A stretch of 64,000 nucleotides of DNA from Polycladomyces subterraneus (lineage in GTDB: Bacteria; Bacillota; Bacilli; Thermoactinomycetales; JIR-001). A program made the translations under genes and the position numbers. The notes below the pieces were generated by a model. That model saw only the letters and a program-made list of their open reading frames with translations. It did no database searches and was not told the origin of the DNA. Each line of letters begins with the position of its first letter. The first letter of the stretch is position 1. The DNA is taken from the NCBI RefSeq assembly GCF_030433435.1, contig NZ_JANRHH010000052.1, positions 41,771 to 105,770 of the forward strand. Direction: 5' to 3'. This document shows, in pieces, positions 1 to 9,059 of the stretch.

Positions 1-317
1 ACATCCGCTTGTCCGCTCAACAGCATGGTTTGCTGTTTGGTGTTGTAATCCTGCCACGGTATGTTGATGAATTCCACTTGCAAGTGCGGGTGTTGCTTCA
101 AGAAGGGTTTCATGGCGGTCTTCAGTCCCGGCATTTTGGATCCTGTCACCGGGTCAGTGTAATCGTCGATTTTGAAGTCAATGGTGTTGACCACCACTTT
201 GCCCTCCAATTGAGCCGGATTACCGCTTACTTTCCAGTCTTGGGAGCCTGAGCAAGCCGTCATCACCGTCAACAGCACAACAAGCCACCCACAGAGTAAC
301 CAACGTTGCCGTCTCAC
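1..317 (-). CDS. Carbohydrate ABC transporter substrate-binding lipoprotein (N-terminal part; runs off the window)
   Basis: Only the first ~105 codons are inside the window. The protein starts at GTG 317, seven bases after AGGAGG (325-330), with a basic n-region, a hydrophobic stretch and the lipobox TACS, so it should be exported and lipid-anchored. The mature part contains KPFLKQHPHLQVEFINIPWQDY, typical of family 1 extracellular sugar-binding proteins, where the ligand-binding lobe begins. It directly follows a MalG-like permease (stop at 330), so the two are probably co-transcribed leftward. The sugar cannot be told from this fragment. Confidence 0.85.
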   Translation of the reverse strand, partial: MRRQRWLLCGWLVVLLTVMTACSGSQDWKVSGNPAQLEGKVVVNTIDFKIDDYTDPVTGSKMPGLKTAMKPFLKQHPHLQVEFINIPWQDYNTKQQTMLLSGQAD

Positions 318-329
318 CCTGCATCCTCC

Positions 330-1166
330 TCATTGCTTGATCCCGGAATAAGCGATACTTTGCACCACATGTCGCTGTAACAGCAAATACAAGATCAGTA
401 CCGGCAACAGACTGAGCACCGCCACCGCCATGTGGATGGCGGGAAAAATCCGCTGACCGCTGTCATGCACGAACATCGCCACCCCGATCTGTACGGTGTA
501 CCAGTCAGGACGACTCAGCATCAACAAAGGCCATAACACATCGTTCCACGACCACAAAAACTGCAGGATCACCAGTGTGGCGATCACCGGTCCGGACAGC
601 GGAACATAGATGCGCCAGAAAATGGCCCACTCGGATGCACCATCCATTTTGGCCGCATCACGAAGTTCCGGAGGCAACGTATCCATGTACTGCTTGACCA
701 AAAACGTGCCGATCACCGCCGCCAATGACGGGAGTATAAAAGCCCACAATGAATTGGTCATCCCCCATTCATTCAGCAGCAGAAACGACGGGATCATCGC
801 CACTTCCGGTGGGATCATCAACGTCCCCAGTGCGAGCAGAAACAATCCTCTCGCTCCGCGAAACCGCAGCAGGGAAAATGCATATCCCGCCATCAACGCC
901 GACAGGACGGAAACCGACACTTCACACAATGCGATAAGAAAGGAATTGAAAAAATAGCGGGCCAGCGGTACATTGGCAAACGGAATGACATAGCTTTTCC
1001 AAGTCGGCTCCTTGGGAATCAATCGCGGCGGAAACGGCACCTGCGTCATCGCCTGACCGTCCAGGCTGGTAGATACCATCCACAGGAACGGAATCAGCAT
1101 GATCGCCGCTCCGATCGACAGCAACACCATGATGCACCATTGACCCCAAGTAGCTTGACGGAACAT
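330..1166 (-). CDS. MalG-type ABC sugar permease
   Basis: A 278-residue inner-membrane permease. ATG 1166 is chosen because AAAGGAGGAG lies just upstream; the frame stays open further upstream but has no other ribosome site. Six hydrophobic segments are visible, and the EAA loop reads ELRDAAKMDGASEWAIFWRIYVPL, the contact site for the ATPase subunit in MalFG-type importers. The length matches the family. The gene for the MalF-like partner lies at 3267-4157 on the same strand but is separated by two unrelated genes, which is unusual. No ATPase gene is visible; many Gram-positive sugar importers share one encoded elsewhere. Confidence 0.9.
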   Translation of the reverse strand: MFRQATWGQWCIMVLLSIGAAIMLIPFLWMVSTSLDGQAMTQVPFPPRLIPKEPTWKSYVIPFANVPLARYFFNSFLIALCEVSVSVLSALMAGYAFSLLRFRGARGLFLLALGTLMIPPEVAMIPSFLLLNEWGMTNSLWAFILPSLAAVIGTFLVKQYMDTLPPELRDAAKMDGASEWAIFWRIYVPLSGPVIATLVILQFLWSWNDVLWPLLMLSRPDWYTVQIGVAMFVHDSGQRIFPAIHMAVAVLSLLPVLILYLLLQRHVVQSIAYSGIKQ

Positions 1167-1471
1167 TCGACTCCTCCTTTCCATTAACGTAGTGAGGGCT
1201 GTCTGATGAATGGTCCGCTTCACCGCAGAGAGAATGGCAAGCACCAGAATCACACGCTGATGAATCTGCACGGGATAACGTTGCGGCGATGGATTGACCA
1301 AACTGCCCTGGTCCATTGTATGGACTTTCCGCCGGGGATATGTACCTGCCGCATCCCTCAGGGCCCCAACTTTGGCGGTTTGGTGACAATCTTTCATTTC
1401 TCACTTCATTTTAAGATTTTCTTTTTATGGTGATTTTGGGAGATGCTTGTTCGTTGGAGAGGGGAAGCGTC
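1167..1471. other. Intergenic region between malG-like and PIG-L genes
   Basis: About 300 bases between divergently read genes. The leftward frame of the permease remains open here but the peptide (basic, no homology I recognise) has no ribosome site. I see no convincing promoter hexamers, riboswitch or RNA gene. Confidence 0.4.
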
Positions 1472-2422
1472 ATGACCAAAAAAAACGCACACTGGTTTTC
1501 TGTCATAGTCGCCCTAGCAACTGGCCTCGCTTTGCTGCTGTCGGGTTGCTCCAATTCCCATGCTGCATTCGGTGCGACCATGCCCCATCCTGTGGTGCTT
1601 CACCGCATGACCCGGACAATCCGGCCACAATCGTCGACTCCCAAACAGGTCGCGTCCCTCATGTCAAATCATTTCAGTAACACGGTGATCTACTTTGACC
1701 CGCATCCCGACGACGAAGTCCTGACCTTCGGGGTTCCCATCAGAAATGATTTGTCTGCAGGCAAACAGGTGTATTTGGTGTTGATGTCGGCGGGGGAACA
1801 TTCCATTTCCCGGGAAGTGATCAACGGGCGGTATGATCGGCAGTCCGTCCGGTCGTCACGGACGGGTCGACGTGTGTGGTGCAAAATTCACCACCGATAT
1901 CACAATCCCGTTGCAGAAGGATATCCGTATATGACGGTGGCGGCATTCGGAAAAGCGCGCATTCAAGAGTTTATCCGCGCATCTCTGGCGCTGGGTGTAC
2001 CGTATTCACACTTGGCCGTCTACCATTTGCCCAACGATCATTTCACGCACGCGGCGGTGAAACGGATTATGCTTGACTGGATCCATCGATACCCGGGCGC
2101 CACACTCAAAACGATGTCCGCTTGGGATGTTCATCCCGACCACGCGATGCTGGGACGGGTACTGGATGAGCTGTACGCGGAAGGAATAGTGAGGAACAAG
2201 GTGAATTACGCATCCGTCGCCACCCGGTTGAAATATGATCACAACCATTGGCCGATCATCGGGCTGACCCACCGCCAAGACCGCAAAATCCTGAAACGGG
2301 CCCTTAACGTGTACAAAGCGTGGAATCCCAAACGAGGCGAATTTGCGTTGGGCTATCATTCGGTTCCAGCGCAGTTCGATTTTGTGGAACGCCACATGAC
2401 CAGCAAGCGCGTGGCTGGTTAA
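1472..2422 (+). CDS. PIG-L family deacetylase, predicted lipoprotein
   Basis: A 316-residue protein starting at ATG 1472 (SD GAGAGGGG). A signal sequence ending in the lipobox LLSGC implies attachment to the outer face of the membrane. The family's zinc site is present: HPDDEVLTFG near residue 80 (His, Asp, Asp) and a second metal His in WDVHPDH near residue 225. PIG-L/LmbE enzymes remove N-acetyl groups from sugar amines such as GlcNAc conjugates; the exact substrate is not evident. It interrupts a sugar ABC transporter locus, so a role with an imported amino sugar is possible but only inferred. Confidence 0.85.
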   Translation: MTKKNAHWFSVIVALATGLALLLSGCSNSHAAFGATMPHPVVLHRMTRTIRPQSSTPKQVASLMSNHFSNTVIYFDPHPDDEVLTFGVPIRNDLSAGKQVYLVLMSAGEHSISREVINGRYDRQSVRSSRTGRRVWCKIHHRYHNPVAEGYPYMTVAAFGKARIQEFIRASLALGVPYSHLAVYHLPNDHFTHAAVKRIMLDWIHRYPGATLKTMSAWDVHPDHAMLGRVLDELYAEGIVRNKVNYASVATRLKYDHNHWPIIGLTHRQDRKILKRALNVYKAWNPKRGEFALGYHSVPAQFDFVERHMTSKRVAG

Positions 2423-2423
2423 A

Positions 2424-2451
2424 CGAAAAAACCGGTTCCTTGAGGAACCGG
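2424..2451 (-). terminator. Intrinsic terminator after doxX
   Basis: Stem CCGGTTCC/GGAACCGG (2432-2451) followed on the minus strand by a T6 run. It sits 100 bases beyond the DoxX stop and also faces the end of the PIG-L gene. Confidence 0.75.
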
Positions 2452-2550
2452 AGACCGATGACGATTTCCAGGAGAAGTCGGCTTCCGCCTCCGAGTGGCT
2501 GTGAGCCGGCTTCCTCTTTCATTATGACAAGGTAAGCACCGAAATCTATG

Positions 2551-2970
2551 TCAGCCCGCGATCGGAGTATCCGTATCCGATGATACCTTTTTCGACCACA
2601 GCCCGGACAATGCCCATTTCCGGCTGCCGCTCAGCGTCAACACCAGACTGAATCCCAACAATGCCAGATCCAGTTCATATCCACCGAAAAAGCCTGCTTT
2701 CCACTTGACTGTGGCGATCGCCCCCACCATCACCAATCCTACTGCCACGGCAGCGATTTCCACCCACAATCCCAAGATCAACAGCAACCCGGCTACAGTC
2801 TCCACCACAGCCACGACATATGCCAACGGTCCTGGCAAGCCCATTTGACCGGCAAACATCTTCGCCACTTGACCCAATGCGGACATTTTTTGCAATCCAT
2901 GTGCCAGCATAATGATGCCCAAAATGATTCGGCCCAGCAACAAGCCCCACTCTGTTCTCGATTGTGACAT
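2551..2970 (-). CDS. DoxX family membrane protein
   Basis: A 139-residue protein with four hydrophobic segments. It opens with GRIILGIIMLAHGLQKM, the family's typical first helix with a His-Gly-Xaa-Gln-Lys turn. DoxX-like proteins are small quinone- or redox-associated membrane proteins in bacteria and archaea; their role in Bacilli is poorly defined. The start at 2970 follows GAGGAGG. A promoter with an Fnr/CRP-type palindrome at -41.5 lies upstream, suggesting activation by oxygen limitation or a similar signal. It appears to be a single-gene unit with its own terminator. Confidence 0.85.
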   Translation of the reverse strand: MSQSRTEWGLLLGRIILGIIMLAHGLQKMSALGQVAKMFAGQMGLPGPLAYVVAVVETVAGLLLILGLWVEIAAVAVGLVMVGAIATVKWKAGFFGGYELDLALLGFSLVLTLSGSRKWALSGLWSKKVSSDTDTPIAG

Positions 2971-3002
2971 GATGCATCCTCCTCAGTTTCTTACTATATT
3001 CA

Positions 3003-3055
3003 ATTTACTATTATATTTATAGCTACATGAAAAAGGTGTGAATTAGATCACACCT
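3003..3055 (-). promoter_or_regulatory. Class II Fnr/CRP-type promoter of doxX
   Basis: The 22-bp palindrome at 3034-3055 contains TGTGA-N6-TCACA (3037-3052), the consensus of the CRP/Fnr family. On the minus strand a perfect TATAAT lies at 3015-3010, placing the transcription start near 3003. The palindrome centre (3044.5) is then at about -41.5, the position used by class II activators. Bacillus Fnr uses the same half-sites. An alternative reading, a hairpin followed by A/T runs on the plus strand, is possible but no plus-strand gene ends there. Confidence 0.65.
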
Positions 3056-3266
3056 GAGAAAAAATTTTTTGGAGGGCGCTTTGTCTATACCTGTCTTGAC
3101 GAATAGCGGAGGAAGTGATAAAGAAGAAGCCAGTTGTTGAGGCCGATACTGGTGAACAGTACTTGGATGCAGGACTTCGGTCGGTTAGACGAACATGGTG
3201 AATCGCAATCGCTTGCTCTCTTCTCTCATGGCCATCTATTTTTTGTTGGCTGGAATCGCCATTTTT

Positions 3267-4157
3267 TCATTCACGCCGTTGAAACTGGATCAGGCGAAAA
3301 TGGGCCAACGTGAGCAAAAAGACCACGACAAACAGCAAATACGCAGCGGCTGAAGCCTTGCCCAGCTCAAAGCTGTGAAATCCGACACGATAGATGTACA
3401 GCATCAACGTGGACAAACTGCCCCCGGGGTTGCCCGCCTCGCCGCCGATCATCCATACGTCGTTGAACCGCCGCATGGCGCTGATTATGCCGGTGATCAA
3501 CAAAAAAACGAGAATCGGGCGGACCCCCGGCAGCGTTACGTGCCACCATCGTCGAATCGGTCCGGCACCATCGATCGCCGCCGCTTCATACAACTCGCTA
3601 GGCACTGACTGAAGGCCGGCGAGCACGATCAGGATGGAATATCCGATCCCATGCCATACGCCCATCAATGCCACCGCCAGTTTGGATGTATCCGGATCGG
3701 CAAACCACCCCTGCGCCGGAACCCCCCACCCCGTCAGTACATAATTGATCAACCCCTGATCGGTGGGATAGAAGAGAAACTGAAAGACGACCGCCACCGC
3801 CACCATCGAGGTGATGTTGGGCAGGAAATAGACTGCACGGAAAAAGGTGCGGCCCCATCGGGCCGAATGAATCCATGTCGCCAATACCAATGAACCGGGG
3901 ATGCTGATCGCCATGCCGATTCCGCCCAGAACCAGGGTATTGCGCAGTGCTTCCCAGAAATCTTCGTCCCGCAGCAGGTAACGGTAATTGTCCCATCCCG
4001 CCCACGTTTCCATCACCCCGTTGGTATGATAAAAACTAAGCCGCAGGGATTCCACCAACGGATACAGCCTAAACAGCAACAATCCCGTCATCAGCGGCAG
4101 GATGAATCCCCATCCCGCGAGGTCTTCCAGCCGAATTCGGCGACGATTGCCCATCAC
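3267..4157 (-). CDS. MalF-type ABC sugar permease
   Basis: A 294-296-residue permease with six membrane helices. The EAA loop reads ELYEAAAIDGAGPIRRWWHV. Start is GTG 4157 or ATG 4154; both fit AAGGAG six to nine bases upstream. It should pair with the MalG-like permease at 330-1166 and the lipoprotein at 1-317, all leftward, yet 2.1 kb of unrelated DNA (DoxX and an opposite-strand PIG-L gene) lies between. In Bacillus the position after apt is occupied by relA; here apt ends in a terminator and this gene follows instead. Confidence 0.88.
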   Translation of the reverse strand: MMGNRRRIRLEDLAGWGFILPLMTGLLLFRLYPLVESLRLSFYHTNGVMETWAGWDNYRYLLRDEDFWEALRNTLVLGGIGMAISIPGSLVLATWIHSARWGRTFFRAVYFLPNITSMVAVAVVFQFLFYPTDQGLINYVLTGWGVPAQGWFADPDTSKLAVALMGVWHGIGYSILIVLAGLQSVPSELYEAAAIDGAGPIRRWWHVTLPGVRPILVFLLITGIISAMRRFNDVWMIGGEAGNPGGSLSTLMLYIYRVGFHSFELGKASAAAYLLFVVVFLLTLAHFRLIQFQRRE

Positions 4158-4208
4158 TTTCCGCTCCTTGACCTGTCCTTTTTGTTGTCATGTGTATGGG
4201 CTGTTGCA

Positions 4209-4237
4209 TAAAAAAAGCACCGGAAAATTCCGGTGCC
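4209..4237 (-). terminator. Intrinsic terminator after apt
   Basis: Perfect 9-bp stem GCACCGGAA/TTCCGGTGC (4217-4236) followed on the minus strand by a T7 run. It ends the leftward recJ-apt transcript. Confidence 0.9.
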
Positions 4238-4251
4238 AAACGATTGACAAC

Positions 4252-4764
4252 TCAATACTGAACCAAGGAGAACACGTCGATGCCCTGCAATTTTTCGCGA
4301 CCGTTGAGGTAGGTCAGTTCAATGAAGAAAGCAGCGCCCACCAGTTCGCCCTGCAGTTGTCGAACTAGGTTGATCGTGGCACTGATCGTACCGCCCGTAG
4401 CCAAGAGGTCATCCGCAACCAGAACGCGTTGTCCCGGCTGGATCGCGTCGCGGTGGATGGCCAGTTTGTCTTTCCCGTATTCCAGACTGTACTCAGTCTC
4501 GATCGTTTCCCCCGGCAATTTGCCCGCTTTGCGTACGGGGACGAATCCTGCCCCCAATGCGTAGGCCAACGGCGCGCCGACGACGAATCCCCGTGCTTCC
4601 GGTCCGACGATCAAGTCGATTTGCTTGTCCTTCAGACGTTCCACCATGGTGTCGATGGCTGCGCGGTAAGCCGGACCTTCCTTTAACAGCGTGGTGATGT
4701 CCTTAAACCGAATGCCCGGTTGCGGGAAGTCGGGAATCACGCGAATCTTTTCTTTGAAATCCAT
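4252..4764 (-). CDS. apt: Adenine phosphoribosyltransferase
   Basis: A 170-residue cytosolic enzyme that makes AMP from adenine and PRPP in purine salvage. The PRPP-binding loop [13 protein letters not shown] is intact, as are the N-terminal [12 protein letters not shown] and VGPEARGF segments typical of Apt. Length is normal. The start at 4764 follows AGGAGGAG. The first 62 bases overlap the end of recJ, so translation is likely coupled. The recJ-apt pairing is conserved in Bacillales. Confidence 0.96.
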   Translation of the reverse strand: MDFKEKIRVIPDFPQPGIRFKDITTLLKEGPAYRAAIDTMVERLKDKQIDLIVGPEARGFVVGAPLAYALGAGFVPVRKAGKLPGETIETEYSLEYGKDKLAIHRDAIQPGQRVLVADDLLATGGTISATINLVRQLQGELVGAAFFIELTYLNGREKLQGIDVFSLVQY

Positions 4765-7129
4765 GTTCGTCTCCTCCTATTTTCAAGTCCAATCCCAGAA
4801 GATCGAATACATAATGGCATAATTCACGGTAGGAAGAATACACGAGTTGGCGCATGACACGCTCCTTCTCGATCTGCCTCCGATAGGAAGCGGAGGTATG
4901 GAGCGGTCGCTTGGCCGGTTGCGGCACGACCCGAAGATGATCTCCGCTGGCATCCACAAATTCCAGCTCCTCAAACACACGCAACATAAAGGAGATCATT
5001 CTCCTGGAAAGCCCGGTCAGTTTTTGCAGACGTTGTAAATCCCGCGGCAAACGAACCGACTGTACGCGCAGCAACCAACCGTACAATTGTTTGAACCCTT
5101 CTCTGTCTGGGGTTTTCAACAGCACATCATCCATCTCGGCATCGCCGAACGCAAAATAAAAACGTTCTACATGCGAAAGCGTGTGGACGAGCCGTTCCCA
5201 CGTCTGCAAGCTGGGAGGGGGTTCCAACAACACCAACCTGCGGAGTTCGGACCAACGATCCGGTGCCGTCTGCGCTTCCTTCTCCCACTCTTTCCAGGAC
5301 ACCGACCAAGCCGATGGTTGATCCCGATCCGCAACCTTTTCAGGAGCGGAAGTCAGCATTAAAGTGTACGGATCCGCAAGCAACCGGTTCAGCCGATCCC
5401 GTTTGTCTCCGTTTCCCCGCCAATCGAAGATCTGGACGTGTGGAACGTGTACATCACGAATTAACAACTGGGGGATTCGTTTGTTGTTCCACTCGTTGAT
5501 CTGCAGTTCTCCCAACACCTCGATCCGGGCGTGCGGGGTGACTTCCTCGGCCAACTCTTTCATACGGAATCCCACCGCATCCAATGTACCGTTTCCGTCC
5601 GATAAAATCAATTTCACGTGATTGCGGTCCGCTCCCATAAGTTGGATTTGGGACAAACCCGCTCCCGTGACACGAAACCGCGGAGTAGGATTCCCCACGC
5701 CATAAGGTGCGAGATGCTCCAATTGTTCGATCAATTCCACACTCACCTGATCCGGCGTCAGCTCGGATTCCACCCGGGAAACCGGAATATAATCCTCCTC
5801 GGTCAACCATTCGGCAACGAGACGGTCCAGACGTCGGTGCAATTCCGGGACGTCCTGTGCCGGTAGCGTCATACCCGCCGCCATTTTGTGGCCGCCGAAA
5901 TGAGGCAGCAGATCAGCACACTCCGACAGGGCCCGGTACATGTCCAGCCCTTCGATACTGCGTGCCGAACCTTTGGCCATCCCCGTCTCCTCATCGATGC
6001 CGAGCACGATGGTGGGCCGGTAATAGCGTTCCACCAACCGGGACGCAACGATGCCTATGACGCCGACATTCCATCCGGGTGAAGCAACCACGATGAACCG
6101 ACGGTGTGCATCAGGGTCCGCTTCCACCATCGCCCGCGCTTCCTCAAAGATCTCCTCCACCAGTTGCTGTCGTTCCCGGTTCATCTGATCCAGTTGATTT
6201 GCCAGCATATAAGCGGTTTCATCGTCTTGCGTCAACAACAGTTCCACCGCATGCACCGCACTGTCCAGACGTCCACTTGCATTGATTCTCGGACCAAGCG
6301 AAAATCCGACATGACCCGATCCCACCTCGCCACGGATCCCGGAGACATCCATCAACGCTCGCAGGCCAACGTGTCTCCGCTGGTTCATTCTACGCAATCC
6401 GCCGACGGCGATGATTCTGTTTTCGTCTACCAATGGGACGAGGTCCGCAATTGTGCCCAGTGCTGCCAATTCCCACACTTCTTCCGGCACTTCTCCCAGC
6501 AGCGCCTGGACCAGCTTGAACGCCACGCCCACTCCGGCCAACATATCGAATGGATACGGGCAGTTCGGCTTTTTCGGATTGATCACCGCCAATGATTCGG
6601 GGATCGCATCCGGAGGTTCGTGATGGTCCGTAATAATGAGATCCAATCCCAACTCTCTGGCATATGCGGCTTCTTCTACCGCACTGATACCAGTATCGAC
6701 CGTAATGACCAAATCGACTCCATCCGCTTTGGCTTTGGCCAACGCTTCCTTGTTCAACCCATATCCTTCGCGGAAACGGTTGGGTATGTAATAGTGCGCA
6801 TCAGCTCCCAGACGCCGAAATACCGTCATCATCAAGGCGGTACTGGATACACCGTCCGCGTCGTAATCACCGTATACCAAGATTTTCTCGTTTCGTTTCA
6901 GTGCCGTTCGGATGCGGTCCACCGCTTCTTCCATCCCGTCCATTAAAAAGGGATCATGCAAATCGGAAGCGTCCGCACGTAAAAACCGCCGCGCAGATTC
7001 CACCTCGGTCAATCCCCGATTGACCAAGAGACGCGCGACGACCGGATGGACTCCAAGCGAGTCCGCCAAGGCAGAACAGCTGGCCTGATCCGCCTCCACG
7101 GTCAGCCAGCGTGTTTTCGGGCGCAGCAT
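4703..7129 (-). CDS. recJ: Single-stranded-DNA-specific exonuclease RecJ
   Basis: An 808-residue 5'-3' exonuclease of mismatch, base-excision and RecF-type repair. The DHH phosphoesterase motifs are present: [16 protein letters not shown] and TDHHEPP, followed by DHHA1 GGHKMAAG. The C-terminal extension found in Firmicutes RecJ is included, which explains the length. ATG 7129 is preferred because a perfect AGGTGATC anti-SD match lies eight bases upstream; the frame is open 19 codons further. It overlaps apt by about 60 bases and follows the cation transporter gene closely. Confidence 0.95.
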   Translation of the reverse strand: MLRPKTRWLTVEADQASCSALADSLGVHPVVARLLVNRGLTEVESARRFLRADASDLHDPFLMDGMEEAVDRIRTALKRNEKILVYGDYDADGVSSTALMMTVFRRLGADAHYYIPNRFREGYGLNKEALAKAKADGVDLVITVDTGISAVEEAAYARELGLDLIITDHHEPPDAIPESLAVINPKKPNCPYPFDMLAGVGVAFKLVQALLGEVPEEVWELAALGTIADLVPLVDENRIIAVGGLRRMNQRRHVGLRALMDVSGIRGEVGSGHVGFSLGPRINASGRLDSAVHAVELLLTQDDETAYMLANQLDQMNRERQQLVEEIFEEARAMVEADPDAHRRFIVVASPGWNVGVIGIVASRLVERYYRPTIVLGIDEETGMAKGSARSIEGLDMYRALSECADLLPHFGGHKMAAGMTLPAQDVPELHRRLDRLVAEWLTEEDYIPVSRVESELTPDQVSVELIEQLEHLAPYGVGNPTPRFRVTGAGLSQIQLMGADRNHVKLILSDGNGTLDAVGFRMKELAEEVTPHARIEVLGELQINEWNNKRIPQLLIRDVHVPHVQIFDWRGNGDKRDRLNRLLADPYTLMLTSAPEKVADRDQPSAWSVSWKEWEKEAQTAPDRWSELRRLVLLEPPPSLQTWERLVHTLSHVERFYFAFGDAEMDDVLLKTPDREGFKQLYGWLLRVQSVRLPRDLQRLQKLTGLSRRMISFMLRVFEELEFVDASGDHLRVVPQPAKRPLHTSASYRRQIEKERVMRQLVYSSYRELCHYVFDLLGLDLKIGGDEHGFQRKDSRDSRLPATGHSV

Positions 7130-7182
7130 GGAATCAGGATCACCTCGCTTTGCGCTTCCATTATAGCACACCCCCACCGAAG

Positions 7183-8088
7183 TCATGTCTCCTTTTCTTC
7201 TTCGGAATAGGGATTGACATGTACGAGTACGTCGGAAACAAAATCAAAACGTTCCATCAGCGTGTGCTTGACCCGTTTGCCGATTTGATGCCCCTCTTCC
7301 ACCGTGATCTGGGGATCTACCGCGATTTTCACGTCCACGATGACGTAGTGTCCGTGCTCTCTGGCACGCAACTCGTCCACCCGTGTCACACCAGATACGG
7401 AAGAAGCCGCCTCCACCAACTCCGCGGCATCCTCCTCATGCAAAACGTGGTCCATCGTAGTGTGAATCGACTCTTTCGCCAACTTGTAAGCCATCAGTAA
7501 AACCAGAATGGATACGAAGATGCCTGCAACTGCATCCAAATAAACCAATGGGGATACACCCAGACGAGCTCCCAGGATCGCGCCACCGATTCCGAGCAGG
7601 GCGGCAAATGAGGAAAACACGTCAGAACGATGTTCCCACGCGTTAACGATCAAAGCCTGCGAACCGATCCGTTTGCCCAACCGGTACTTGTAGCGAAACA
7701 TCCATTCCTTGACGACCATGGAAACCACTGCGGCAACAGCAGCCCACCATCCAGGCGCCCGAGCAGGTACAAACAGCGATTCAAACGAGTCATACACCAT
7801 CTGAAATCCCACTACGCCCAGCAACACCGCCACGATAATCGCAGCGATGGATTCGGCTTTACCGTGGCCGTAAGGATGATCTTCATCCGGCGGCATCTGC
7901 GCGGCCCGCACCCCGATCAGCACGGCGAGGGAACCGGCCACGTCGGAGGCTGAATGGACAGCATCGGCGATCAAGGCCTGACTGTGAGCCACCACACCGA
8001 TGATCCCTTTGAAGATAGCCAACAGCGTGTTGCCGATGATGCCGATCCAAGCTCCTTTTTCTGCTTGACGAAATTGATCCGATCTCAT
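7183..8088 (-). CDS. Cation diffusion facilitator transporter
   Basis: A 301-residue membrane protein that exports divalent metals (Zn, Fe, Mn, Co or Cd) by proton antiport. Helix 2 carries the metal-site motif HSASDVAGS and helix 5 HRSDVFSS. The cytoplasmic C-terminal domain contains the His/Asp-rich stretch of the family. Six membrane helices and the length fit. Start 8088 follows GGAGG. It lies between secF and recJ, as CDF genes do in several Bacillales. The metal cannot be predicted from sequence alone. Confidence 0.9.
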   Translation of the reverse strand: MRSDQFRQAEKGAWIGIIGNTLLAIFKGIIGVVAHSQALIADAVHSASDVAGSLAVLIGVRAAQMPPDEDHPYGHGKAESIAAIIVAVLLGVVGFQMVYDSFESLFVPARAPGWWAAVAAVVSMVVKEWMFRYKYRLGKRIGSQALIVNAWEHRSDVFSSFAALLGIGGAILGARLGVSPLVYLDAVAGIFVSILVLLMAYKLAKESIHTTMDHVLHEEDAAELVEAASSVSGVTRVDELRAREHGHYVIVDVKIAVDPQITVEEGHQIGKRVKHTLMERFDFVSDVLVHVNPYSEEEKET

Positions 8089-8110
8089 GGTGGAAACCTC
8101 CGAAAGATAT

Positions 8111-8130
8111 GGCCGCGGAAAACCGCGGCC
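8111..8130 (-). terminator. Strong hairpin between secF and the cation transporter
   Basis: Perfect palindromic stem GGCCGCGG-AAAA-CCGCGGCC. No T-run follows on either strand, so it is more likely a transcript-processing or attenuating hairpin than a full terminator. Confidence 0.5.
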
Positions 8131-8159
8131 AATGGAAGTTTATGTGATTCCTTTCATTC

Positions 8160-9059
8160 TTATTCGGAAGCCGGGTTGGCCCGATTCATCGAGCGCCATT
8201 TCCAATCGAGCCAGAGTTGGCTGGCGATGAAAATCGATGAGTACGCGCCGAAAAACAGCCCCAGCAACAACGCCAGTGAGAAGTAGAAAATACTTTCCCC
8301 GCCAAACAACAGCAGGGTGGCGGCACCGAACACCACGGTCAACACCGTGTTAATCGAACGAACCAGGGTTTGGTGAATACTCTCGTTTACCACGCGGGCC
8401 AGATCTTCGAACTTTTTGGGTTTGTGCAATTCCACGTTTTCGCGAATCCGGTCGAAAATCACGATCGTGTCGTTGACCGAATACCCGACGATGGTGAGAA
8501 TGGCGGCCACGAATACCAGATCCACTTCCCACTGAAACAGTGAGAACAGCCCGATAACGATCAAAACGTCGTGCAATAGCGCCACCACGGCGGAAACGGC
8601 AAACCGGTATTCAAACCGCATCGTCAAGTACAAAATGATCCCGATCGACGCGATCGCCACCGAGATGATCGCATTTCGAACCAGTTCCTGCCCAATGATC
8701 GGGTCCACCTTTTGCTCCGATGTCCCCACTTTTTTGCCGTACTTCTGTTGGAACGCCGTACGAATCTTCGCCACCTTGTCGGGAGAAAGCACCTCATTGG
8801 TGCGAAACACCAGTATTTCTTTGTTGTTGCCGGCTGTCCGCACATTGGCGTCTTTGTAACCCAATCCGGTCAACACCTTTTTGGCTTCCTCCAAATTGTA
8901 AGGATGACCGATTTGAACATCCACCCGGGTTCCGGACTTGAAGTCGATCCCGAGGTTGAGTCCCTGCACCAAGAACGATACCAAGCCCAGCAACAACAGC
9001 GCACCGGAGAAGAGATAAAACCATTTGCGACGTCCGACGAAGTCCAGTTTATAGTTCAC
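8160..9059 (-). CDS. secF: Protein translocase subunit SecF
   Basis: A 299-residue membrane protein that works with SecD to drive late protein translocation using the proton-motive force. The SecF signature is visible: GIDFKSGTRVDV near the N-terminus and the six-helix block with GYSVNDTIVIFDRIREN. GTG 9059 is preferred over GTG 9068 because the ribosome site (GAAGGAGAG) would touch the latter. It overlaps the end of secD by about ten bases, indicating coupling. In Bacillus subtilis the two are fused; here they are separate. Confidence 0.95.
   Translation of the reverse strand: MNYKLDFVGRRKWFYLFSGALLLLGLVSFLVQGLNLGIDFKSGTRVDVQIGHPYNLEEAKKVLTGLGYKDANVRTAGNNKEILVFRTNEVLSPDKVAKIRTAFQQKYGKKVGTSEQKVDPIIGQELVRNAIISVAIASIGIILYLTMRFEYRFAVSAVVALLHDVLIVIGLFSLFQWEVDLVFVAAILTIVGYSVNDTIVIFDRIRENVELHKPKKFEDLARVVNESIHQTLVRSINTVLTVVFGAATLLLFGGESIFYFSLALLLGLFFGAYSSIFIASQLWLDWKWRSMNRANPASE

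Noticed and set aside
3115..3354. Two overlapping plus-strand mini-frames (28 and 52 codons, GTG 3115 and ATG 3195), the second with one hydrophobic helix
   Set aside because: The first has a GGAGGAA site but no recognisable content; the second overlaps the MalF gene's 3' end by ~90 bases. Support is too weak for a gene call.
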